A stretch of 35,653 nucleotides of DNA. Origin: Neisseria perflava (lineage in GTDB: Bacteria > Pseudomonadota > Gammaproteobacteria > Burkholderiales > Neisseriaceae). Location of the stretch: the NCBI RefSeq assembly GCF_024170405.1, contig NZ_JALJYC010000026.1, positions 1-35,653 of the forward strand, read 5' to 3'. Below, one piece after another: positions 15,870 through 21,719 of the stretch (position 1 is its first letter; each line of letters starts with the position of its first letter). The notes beneath the pieces were generated by a model. The model was not told the DNA's origin. It searched no databases and saw nothing but the letters and a program-made list of their open reading frames with translations. A program made the position numbers and the translations under genes.

Positions 15870-16484
15870 ATGAAAATGTATTTAACCGGCGTGTTGGCAT
15901 TAGGCATGGCGTTGTCGGCACACGCGCAAGAAACATCAGGAATCTGGTCAGACGCCTTTCCGCGCCAGCCGTCTGAAACACACGCGGCCAATAATAAAGA
16001 AATCATTACGGGTCAAGTTTGGCAGCAACGCCTGACACCACCGGAAGTAGAAGAAATGCGCCGCCGCCACAACCTGCTTAGGAAGTCGCTGCTTGAACCC
16101 GGAAACATATGGCCATACCGGATACAGCCCTTTCTGCGCTTGGATCGTATGGCTTATACGCTGGATGAGTATGAAGAAGATAAACCCGTTGCTCAAATGA
16201 TGGGCGAAAAAAGAAAGCAGATTTTATCTGAAAACAGCCGCTATTCGGCAGAAATGCGAAAAGCGCAGCGGGAGGTAAACAACCTGCTGCAAAGCGAAGA
16301 GCAGAAAAGCCGTTTCCGTATCGGCAGCGTAGCATGGGCAGAATATGTCCATGACGATTGCACCCTGATTGCGAAAGCGTACAGTGATGACTACCACCGC
16401 TGTTGGAATTTGCATTACCGCCATCGCACCCAAGCCTTGCAGAAAACTGCAAACCGTTTGCGTGAAGCAGGAAAACCGAAATAA
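15870..16484 (+). CDS. Unknown secreted protein, basic C-terminal half
   Basis: I do not recognise this 204-residue protein. AGGAG precedes the ATG. A Sec signal peptide ends in SAHA before Q20. The mature part is hydrophilic, rich in R, K, E and Q, with predicted helices around 55-75 and 105-145 ('EMRKAQREVNNLLQSEEQKSR'). Two cysteines (about 164 and 178) near the C-terminus could pair. The end, with Cys, then 'YHRCWNLHYRHRTQALQ', faintly recalls LprI/DUF1311-type lysozyme-inhibitor repeats, but I would not name it so. A DUS (15968-15977) lies in the coding part just after the signal, encoding 'QPSET'. Confidence 0.7.
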   Translation: MKMYLTGVLALGMALSAHAQETSGIWSDAFPRQPSETHAANNKEIITGQVWQQRLTPPEVEEMRRRHNLLRKSLLEPGNIWPYRIQPFLRLDRMAYTLDEYEEDKPVAQMMGEKRKQILSENSRYSAEMRKAQREVNNLLQSEEQKSRFRIGSVAWAEYVHDDCTLIAKAYSDDYHRCWNLHYRHRTQALQKTANRLREAGKPK

Positions 16485-16486
16485 AG

Positions 16487-16522
16487 AAAAACCGCTTTGA
16501 TTTTGACATCAAAGCGGTTTTT
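16487..16522 (+). terminator. Non-DUS hairpin terminator
   Basis: AAAAACCGCTTTGAT (16487-16501) pairs with ATCAAAGCGGTTTTT (16508-16522) around a 6-base loop: a 15-base perfect stem with T-tract, directly after the secreted protein gene and just beyond the 3' end of the tRNA gene on the other strand. Confidence 0.85.
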
Positions 16523-16528
16523 CATATT

Positions 16529-16605
<77 letters not shown>

Positions 16606-16616
16606 AATAAGAGCGT

Positions 16617-16646
16617 ATTATAAACACCTTATCAGCCGCTTGGCAA
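16617..16646 (-). promoter_or_regulatory. Sigma-70 promoter of tRNA-Pro
   Basis: Read on the minus strand: TTGCCA (16641-16646), an 18-base spacer, then TATAAT (16617-16622), ending 11 bases before the tRNA 5' end. The best promoter in the window. Confidence 0.8.
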
Positions 16647-16694
16647 GCGTATTTTTGCGTTTGGGCGGAAATACGTTTCAGACGGCCTCGGCTG

Positions 16695-17570
16695 TTAACC
16701 CTGTTTCCATGTTAACGCCAAGTCATACAAGGCTTTTTTGCTCTCGCCGCTGATTCTTGCCGCCAAGTCCGCCGCCTGTTTGGTGGGCAGTTCGGCGGCG
16801 AGGATTTTCATCACGTTTTGCGCCGCTTCGGGCAGTTCACTGTGTTTTTTCTTGACGGCGGGGTGCAGAATCAGCACCATTTCGCCGCGCATTTGGTTGC
16901 TGTCGTCTTTTAAGGCCGTCTGAATCTCGGCCACGCTGCCGCTGAGGAAGGTTTCAAAGGTTTTGCTGATTTCGCGTGCCAAAACCAGCGTGCGCTCGGG
17001 GAAGAGCGCGGCCATGTCGCCCAATGCGGCTTCGATGCGGTGCGGCGTTTCAAACATCACAATCGGATAATCGGCTTCTACCCATTTGGCCAACAGCTTT
17101 TGCCGCTCGCCCGCTTTGGGCGGCAGAAAACCGTTGAAATAAAAATTCGGTTCGCTCACACCCGCCACGCTCAATGCGCCCATCACCGCGCTGGCGCCGA
17201 CCACCGGCACGACTTTAAACCCGGCCTCGCGCACGCGGGCGGCGAGCTTGGCGCCGGGGTCGCACACGGCGGGCGTGCCCGCGTCGGATACCTGCACCAC
17301 TTTCAGGCCGTCTGAAAGATAGCCGATGACTTTGTCAGCCATCTGCTGCTCGTTGTGTTCGCGCACGCTGACCAGTTTGCCCTGTATGCCGTAGGCGTTC
17401 AATAATTGCGCGGTGACGCGGGTGTCTTCGGCGCAGATGATGTCGGCGTTCGCCAATACCGCCAAACCGCGCAGGGTAATGTCGGCCAAATTGCCGATGG
17501 GCGTGGCGACCACGTATAATGTTTGCGCAGTCAGGCTGTCGCAGGCTTTTTGATAGTGTTTTTGCATCAT
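16695..17570 (-). CDS. rsmI: 16S rRNA (cytidine-1402-2'-O)-methyltransferase
   Basis: A 291-residue SAM-dependent methyltransferase of the tetrapyrrole-methylase fold, modifying C1402 in the ribosomal decoding centre. Motifs: 'TPIGNLADITLR' (23-34), 'AEDTR' (47-51), 'SDAGTPAVCDPG' (95-106) and 'FETPHRI'. The frame is open upstream to 17711 through a Pro-rich stretch that overlaps yraN and is not coding. The ATG-ATG at 17570 gives the family start 'QKHYQKACDSL'. Two intragenic DUS copies (16913-16924, 17305-17316) encode 'IQTAL' and 'YLSDGLK'. It is divergent from yraN, and a DUS (17577-17588) sits between them. Confidence 0.94.
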   Translation of the reverse strand: MMQKHYQKACDSLTAQTLYVVATPIGNLADITLRGLAVLANADIICAEDTRVTAQLLNAYGIQGKLVSVREHNEQQMADKVIGYLSDGLKVVQVSDAGTPAVCDPGAKLAARVREAGFKVVPVVGASAVMGALSVAGVSEPNFYFNGFLPPKAGERQKLLAKWVEADYPIVMFETPHRIEAALGDMAALFPERTLVLAREISKTFETFLSGSVAEIQTALKDDSNQMRGEMVLILHPAVKKKHSELPEAAQNVMKILAAELPTKQAADLAARISGESKKALYDLALTWKQG

Positions 17571-17626
17571 GGGTTTAGGCCGTCTGAAAAAAGAATACGA
17601 TGAGCTTATTATACACGGGGGAATAT

Positions 17627-17974
17627 ATGCGCTTAAACCACAAGCAGGGCGCGGCAGGGGAAGATGCGGCGCTGGCGTTTTTGCAATCGCAGGGCTGCAA
17701 GCTGCTGGCACGCAACTGGCATTGCGCCTACGGCGAAATCGACTTGATTGTCAAAAACGGTAACACGATTCTGTTTGTTGAAGTAAAATACCGCAAAAAT
17801 GCCCGTTTCGGCGGGGCGGCATACAGCATTACGCCGTCCAAACTGTTGAAACTGCAACGAAGTGTAGCGTATTATCTGCAACAACACGGCTTGAATGACG
17901 CGCCGTGCCGCTTGGATGCGGTGCTGATTCAGGGCGACGCTCCACCCGAATGGATTCAGAATATTACAGGTTGA
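17627..17974 (+). CDS. yraN: YraN/UPF0102 family protein
   Basis: A 115-residue protein of the YraN family, which has a restriction-endonuclease-like fold. The conserved core is visible: 'GEDAALAFLQSQGCKLLARN' (about 12-31), 'YGEIDLIVK' with the E-x-D pair and 'FVEVKYRK' (the D-x(n)-E-x-K type nuclease core). Nuclease activity is not established for this protein. GGGGGA lies just before the ATG at 17627; an ATG at 17600 lacks a site. It matches the length and sequence I recall for meningococcal NMB2089. gmhA follows after 7 bases, so both are one operon. Confidence 0.9.
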   Translation: MRLNHKQGAAGEDAALAFLQSQGCKLLARNWHCAYGEIDLIVKNGNTILFVEVKYRKNARFGGAAYSITPSKLLKLQRSVAYYLQQHGLNDAPCRLDAVLIQGDAPPEWIQNITG

Positions 17975-17981
17975 TTCTTCA

Positions 17982-18575
17982 ATGACAACATTACAAGAGC
18001 GCGTGGCCGCGCATTTTGACGAAAGCATTAAAGCCAAGCAGCAGGCTGCCGAAGTATTGGTCGAGCCGACCGTGCAGGCGGCGCAGCTTTTAATGCAGTG
18101 CCTGATGAACGATGGCAAATTCCTGATTTGCGGCAACGGCGGTTCGGCTGCCGACGCGCAGCACTTCGCCGCCGAAATGACCGGCCGTTTTGAAAAAGAA
18201 CGCATGGAGCTGGCCGCCATCGCGTTGACTACCGACACTTCGGCGCTGACCGCCATCGGCAACGATTACGGTTTTGACCATGTGTTCAGCAAGCAGGTGC
18301 GCGCGCTGGGTCGCGCTGGTGATGTGTTAATCGGCTTGTCCACTTCCGGCAATTCCGCCAATGTTATCGAAGCCATCAAAGCGGCGCACGAGCGTGATAT
18401 GCACGTTATCGCCATGACCGGCCGCGACGGGGGCAAAATCGCCGCCATGCTCAAAGACGACGATGTGTTGCTGAACGTGCCGTATCCGCGCACCGCCCGC
18501 ATTCAGGAAAACCATATCCTGCTGATTCACGCGATGTGCGACTGTATCGACAGCACGCTGTTTGAAGATATGTAA
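17982..18575 (+). CDS. gmhA: Phosphoheptose isomerase GmhA (SIS domain)
   Basis: A 197-residue SIS-domain protein, likely converting sedoheptulose 7-phosphate to D-glycero-D-manno-heptose 7-phosphate, the first step to ADP-heptose for LOS core. The gene order rsmI / yraN / this / dolP equals the E. coli rsmI-lpoA-yraN-diaA-dolP locus, where the SIS protein is the replication regulator DiaA. But the GmhA catalytic residues are present here: H61, E65 ('HFAAEMTGR') and the C-terminal His183 ('IQENHILLIH'). DiaA has Ser and Asn at the last two. The sugar-phosphate loop 'STSGNSANV' is intact. I favour GmhA; a DiaA-like second role is not excluded. Confidence 0.87.
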   Translation: MTTLQERVAAHFDESIKAKQQAAEVLVEPTVQAAQLLMQCLMNDGKFLICGNGGSAADAQHFAAEMTGRFEKERMELAAIALTTDTSALTAIGNDYGFDHVFSKQVRALGRAGDVLIGLSTSGNSANVIEAIKAAHERDMHVIAMTGRDGGKIAAMLKDDDVLLNVPYPRTARIQENHILLIHAMCDCIDSTLFEDM

Positions 18576-18581
18576 GTATTT

Positions 18582-18645
18582 TTCAGACGGCCTCAGCTTG
18601 CGGCCTCGGCTTGAGGATTTTAGATTTAGCTTCAGGCCGTCTGAA
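18582..18645. repeat. Two AG-DUS copies between gmhA and dolP
   Basis: Inverse copy at 18582-18593 and direct copy at 18634-18645, 40 bases apart. No T-run follows the outer arm, so read-through into dolP is plausible. Confidence 0.75.
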
Positions 18646-18675
18646 AACCCGTTACCACCCTGCGAAAGGATGTTT

Positions 18676-19284
18676 ATGGACTTGAAACACTCTGCCAAAC
18701 CGATATTGGCCGCCGCATTGCTGGCCGTTACCCTGAGCGGTTGCGTGACTGCACTGGTCGGCGGTGCTGCCGTCGGCACCAAATCTGCCGTTGACCGCCG
18801 CACCACCGGTGCGCAAACCGATGATAATGTGATGGCCGTGCGCGTGGAAAATACCGCGCTCTCCTATCTGCGCCAAAACAACCAAACCACCGGCTATACG
18901 CCCAAATTGAATGTTGTCAGCTACAACCGCCGCCTGCTGTTGCTCGGCCAAGTGGCGACCGAGGGCGAGAAACAGTTTGTCGAGCAGATTGCCCGTTCCG
19001 AGCAGGCCGCCGAAGGGGTGTATAACTACATCACCGTGGCTTCGCAAGCGCGTACGTTTGGCAATGTAACGGCCGATACGTGGAGCACGTCCAAAGTGCG
19101 CACCACCTTGCTGGGGATTAAGCCGTCTGTTCAGGCGCGGGTGAAAATCGTCACTTACGACGACGTGACCTATATTTTGGGCATTTTGACCCCGGAAGAG
19201 CAGGAGAAAGTGACGCAAAAAGTCAGCACTACCGTCGGCGTGCAAAAAGTCGTGACCCTGTATCAAAACTATATTCAGCAATAA
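18676..19284 (+). CDS. dolP: DolP-type dual BON-domain lipoprotein (GNA2091 homologue)
   Basis: A 202-residue lipoprotein: lipobox LSGC with Cys23, then two BON domains (about 55-120 and 130-202). 'DRRTTGAQTDDN', 'LLLLGQVATEGEK' and 'GVYNYITVAS' match meningococcal NMB2091, the GNA2091 component fused to factor H binding protein in a licensed MenB vaccine. In E. coli, DolP (YraP) supports outer-membrane integrity, binds anionic lipid and acts near the BAM complex. AAAGGA lies 5 bases before the ATG at 18676. The open frame begins at 18562, but the extra residues are translated DUS and spacer. Confidence 0.93.
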   Translation: MDLKHSAKPILAAALLAVTLSGCVTALVGGAAVGTKSAVDRRTTGAQTDDNVMAVRVENTALSYLRQNNQTTGYTPKLNVVSYNRRLLLLGQVATEGEKQFVEQIARSEQAAEGVYNYITVASQARTFGNVTADTWSTSKVRTTLLGIKPSVQARVKIVTYDDVTYILGILTPEEQEKVTQKVSTTVGVQKVVTLYQNYIQQ

Positions 19285-19301
19285 GGGGTTAGCCCCAAGT
19301 T

Positions 19302-19340
19302 TAGGCCGTCTGAAACCTGATTGCGGTTTCAGACGGCCTC
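19302..19340 (+). terminator. DUS-pair hairpin behind dolP
   Basis: AG-DUS at 19303-19314 and inverse at 19328-19339, arms extended by ACC/GGT. No T-run. Confidence 0.6.
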
Positions 19341-19376
19341 AGGCGGATTTTGTTCCATACATTACGGATTTTCTTT

Positions 19377-20048
19377 ATGGCCAGAAACACACAACAAAAA
19401 AAATTCCAACTCAAGCCCAAACATTTGGTTTTTGCCGTGCTCGGCGTCTGCGTGGTGGCGATTGCCGCGCTGGTGGTCGGCGTATTCAGCACGTTTAATC
19501 CGCGTAACGCCGAACGTGCCCAAGAAGAGCAGGAGCAAAAGCAGGAGCGTAACGCCAACCGCGTCGAGGTGTGGAAACCCGAAGGCGCGAATACGCAAGG
19601 TGCCATCGTGTTGAACCCCGATGTGCTCAATCCGCAGCAGCCTGCGCCAAACAACGAAAACCCCGCTACGCCGGAGCAGGCGCAGACCGCTTCCCGCAAT
19701 CCGCTGCTGCCCGCCCGCCCTGCGCCCGCCAAACCGCGCGCCGACAGCGATACCGCCGCTGCCGAGCAGCCGCGCCGTGCCCGTCCGCGTCCGGTAGAGC
19801 GTGAGCAGGCGCGTAAGCCGTCTGAAAACCAGACTGCGGTTAAACCGGCGCAAAACGCCCCGGCTGCTGCTGCGGAACAGCAATCAGCCCAGCCTGCCCG
19901 TCCGCGCCCCGCGCCGGAACCCAAGCCCGAGCCACGCCCTGAGCCTAAAGCAGAACGCCGCGCTGAACCTAAGCCGCAACCCGCGCCCCGTCCGGCACCC
20001 GCTCCGGCCAAACCGCAGCAAAAAGAAGTGATTGATAATCTGTTTTAA
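19377..20048 (+). CDS. Membrane-anchored Pro/Ala/Glu-rich protein
   Basis: A 223-residue protein of unknown function. The basic N-terminus 'MARNTQQKKFQLKPK' is followed by one transmembrane helix (about 18-38) and a long low-complexity region. That region is rich in Pro, Ala, Glu, Arg and Lys, with many 'PxP' and 'EPKPEPRPEPK'-type repeats from about 150 to 210, and ends in 'KEVIDNLF'. The topology and composition resemble TonB or FtsN spacers that cross the periplasm, but neither a TonB C-terminal domain nor a SPOR domain is present. The start at 19377 is chosen for the basic N-terminus; a TTG at 19350 is the alternative. An intragenic DUS (19818-19827) encodes 'KPSEN'. Confidence 0.7.
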   Translation: MARNTQQKKFQLKPKHLVFAVLGVCVVAIAALVVGVFSTFNPRNAERAQEEQEQKQERNANRVEVWKPEGANTQGAIVLNPDVLNPQQPAPNNENPATPEQAQTASRNPLLPARPAPAKPRADSDTAAAEQPRRARPRPVEREQARKPSENQTAVKPAQNAPAAAAEQQSAQPARPRPAPEPKPEPRPEPKAERRAEPKPQPAPRPAPAPAKPQQKEVIDNLF

Positions 20049-20057
20049 GCGGTTTGA

Positions 20058-20089
20058 CGGCAGGCTTGCCGCAGGCGGACAATGTCCGC
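20058..20089 (+). other. Two consecutive small hairpins
   Basis: CGGCA-GGCT-TGCCG (20058-20071) and GCGGAC-AAT-GTCCGC (20075-20089) lie just after the stop of the Pro/Ala-rich gene. They could be a weak terminator or protect the 3' end. There is no T-run. Confidence 0.4.
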
Positions 20090-20130
20090 ATATTAGGAGT
20101 CGGGCTTTGCCGTCGTGCCGGTAAGAATGA

Positions 20131-20168
20131 TTCAGACGGCCTGTCCGCGTCAGGGCAGGCCGTCTGAA
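20131..20168. repeat. Inverted AG-DUS pair upstream of map
   Basis: Inverse copy 20131-20142 and direct copy 20157-20168, in the outward order, 50 bases before the map start. Confidence 0.8.
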
Positions 20169-20218
20169 ACCGTTTGAAAAAACATTACTGAATTGAATTT
20201 ATTGACAAGGATAACGCC

Positions 20219-20998
20219 ATGGATGAAGTCATCATCAAAACCCCCGAGGAAATCGAAAAAATGCGCGAAATGGGCAAGTTGGTTGCCGAGGCGCTCGATT
20301 ACATTGGCCAATTCGTCAAACCCGGCGTGACCACCAACGAGCTGGATAAGCTGGTGTACGACTATCATGTCAACGTGCAGGGCGGTTATCCGGCACCGCT
20401 CAACTACGGCAATCCGCCGTATCCGAAATCTTGCTGTATTTCCATCAATCATGTCATCTGCCACGGTATTCCTGATGATAAGCCTCTGAAAGAAGGCGAC
20501 ATCATCAACATCGACCTGACGATTAAAAAAGACGGTTTTCACGGCGATTCCAGCCGCATGTACGCCGTCGGCAAAATCAGCCCCATCGCGCAACGCTTGA
20601 TTGACGTGACCCACGAATCCATGATGGCCGGTATCGCCGCTGTCAAACCGGGCGCGACTTTGGGCGATGTCGGTCACGCCTGTCAAACGGTTGCCGAAAA
20701 CGCCGGTTATTCCGTGGTACAGGAATTTTGCGGCCACGGTATCGGCCGAGGTTTCCACGAAGCGCCGCAAGTCTTGCACTACGGCCGCAAAGGGCAGGGT
20801 TTGGTGTTGAAACCGGGCATGATTTTCACCATCGAGCCGATGGTTAACCAAGGCAAACGCCATTTGCGCATTTTGTCCGACGGCTGGACGGTCGTTACTA
20901 AAGACCGCTCACTGTCGGCGCAATGGGAGCATGAGGTCTTGGTCACTGAAACCGGCTGCGAGATTTTAACCATCAGCCCGGCTGCCGGCCGCCCGTAA
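20219..20998 (+). CDS. map: Type I methionine aminopeptidase
   Basis: A 259-residue metalloenzyme that removes the initiator methionine from nascent proteins. All five metal ligands are present: D99, D110, H173, E206 and E237, and the substrate-site H82 lies in 'VICHGIPDD'. AAGGA is 8 bases before the ATG. It is a single gene. Length matches E. coli Map (264) and there is no N-terminal extension. Confidence 0.97.
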   Translation: MDEVIIKTPEEIEKMREMGKLVAEALDYIGQFVKPGVTTNELDKLVYDYHVNVQGGYPAPLNYGNPPYPKSCCISINHVICHGIPDDKPLKEGDIINIDLTIKKDGFHGDSSRMYAVGKISPIAQRLIDVTHESMMAGIAAVKPGATLGDVGHACQTVAENAGYSVVQEFCGHGIGRGFHEAPQVLHYGRKGQGLVLKPGMIFTIEPMVNQGKRHLRILSDGWTVVTKDRSLSAQWEHEVLVTETGCEILTISPAAGRP

Positions 20999-21002
20999 GC
21001 AA

Positions 21003-21045
21003 CATTCAGACGGCATGACTGCGATAAGCGGCATGCCGTCTGAAA
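21003..21045. repeat. Inverted AT-DUS pair behind map
   Basis: ATTCAGACGGCAT (inverse copy 21005-21016) and ATGCCGTCTGAA (21033-21044). The spacer also holds a CGATAAGCG motif. It may end the map transcript, though no T-run follows. Confidence 0.6.
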
Positions 21046-21157
21046 GCTTAAAATGTTTATTTTTGTAAAATAGAAAAAATCAAACGATTAGCTGATTATC
21101 ATAATACGCTGATTCATTTGTAATTTTTACGGCAAAATATTTACCGCAGAAATATTT

Positions 21158-21319
21158 ATGCAAATGAACACAGAACGGATAAAACTTCTTTCAAATATAC
21201 TGTCTAATAAGTTATCATGGGACACGGCTGGAGCTTTTATTTTAAAAGTAAGCTTGCTTCTGAGCATGCCGCGTTTCATCAACCCACAACAAACAATACG
21301 AGAAGAAGGAATATCATGA
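21158..21319 (+). CDS. Possible 53-residue upstream peptide coupled to the XRE gene
   Basis: An ATG frame of 53 codons (a second ATG lies two codons in) whose TGA overlaps the ATG of the XRE regulator as ATGA, the layout of translational coupling. The peptide starts MQMNTERIKLL, has a moderately hydrophobic centre ('AGAFILKVSLLLSM') and a polar end. The ribosome site is weak and the DNA is AT-rich, so this may be chance. No function is proposed. Confidence 0.3.
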   Translation: MQMNTERIKLLSNILSNKLSWDTAGAFILKVSLLLSMPRFINPQQTIREEGIS

Positions 21320-21609
21320 AGTCTTTTGAGAAAATTGACAATATCCGCGACATCCGCAAAAAACTCGGTTTGAATCAAATGGACTTTTGGAGTCGCATCG
21401 GTGTGACCCAATCCGGCGGCTCACGCTACGAGTCCGGCCGCAACATGCCCAAGCCTGTGCGCGAGCTGTTGCGACTGGTGCATATCGAGCGCGTGGATTT
21501 GGCTAAGGTCAACCGTGACGATTTGGCCGTAGCTTCGCTGCTCAAAGAGCGCGATCCCGAGCTGTATGCCTCGTTGAAAAAAGAATCCAAAGCCGAAAAA
21601 AGCAAGTAA
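21316..21609 (+). CDS. Small XRE-family helix-turn-helix regulator
   Basis: A 97-residue DNA-binding protein. The HTH spans about residues 10-60: 'IRDIRKKLGLNQMDFWSRIG' then the recognition helix 'VTQSGGSRYESGRNMPKPV'. The tail is charged (KKESKAEKSK). There is no second domain for ligand or protease, so it is a minimal repressor type. AGAAGGA precedes the ATG. The upstream spacer is long and AT-rich (21045-21315) with no recognised operator. No toxin gene is visible beside it. Targets unknown. Confidence 0.85.
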   Translation: MKSFEKIDNIRDIRKKLGLNQMDFWSRIGVTQSGGSRYESGRNMPKPVRELLRLVHIERVDLAKVNRDDLAVASLLKERDPELYASLKKESKAEKSK

Positions 21610-21620
21610 GGGCTGAGGCT

Positions 21621-21667
21621 TAAAAAGGCCGTCTGAAACCATTATCCGCGTTTCAGACGGCCTTTTT
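21621..21667 (+). terminator. DUS-pair terminator of the XRE gene
   Basis: AG-DUS 21626-21637 and inverse 21652-21663, with AAAAA before and TTTTT after. Confidence 0.85.
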
Positions 21668-21671
21668 GCGT

Positions 21672-21677
21672 TATAAT
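21672..21677 (+). promoter_or_regulatory. Likely valS -10 box
   Basis: A perfect TATAAT lies 43 bases before the valS ATG. It begins only five bases after the preceding terminator's T-run, so its -35 region must fall inside the DUS hairpin. Confidence 0.5.
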
Positions 21678-21719
21678 GCCGTCAAACTTTTTTCAGACAT
21701 TCAAGATACAGAATTCATT

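Noticed and set aside
17571..17711. 47-residue extension of RsmI
   Set aside because: Overlaps yraN on the other strand and encodes Pro-rich sequence not found in the family.
18562..18675. N-terminal extension of the DolP-type lipoprotein
   Set aside because: It would translate the DUS repeats and bury the lipoprotein signal; AAAGGA supports 18676.
21085..21120. Fur-like TGATTATCATAA stretch before the XRE gene
   Set aside because: Weak match and no clear promoter overlap.
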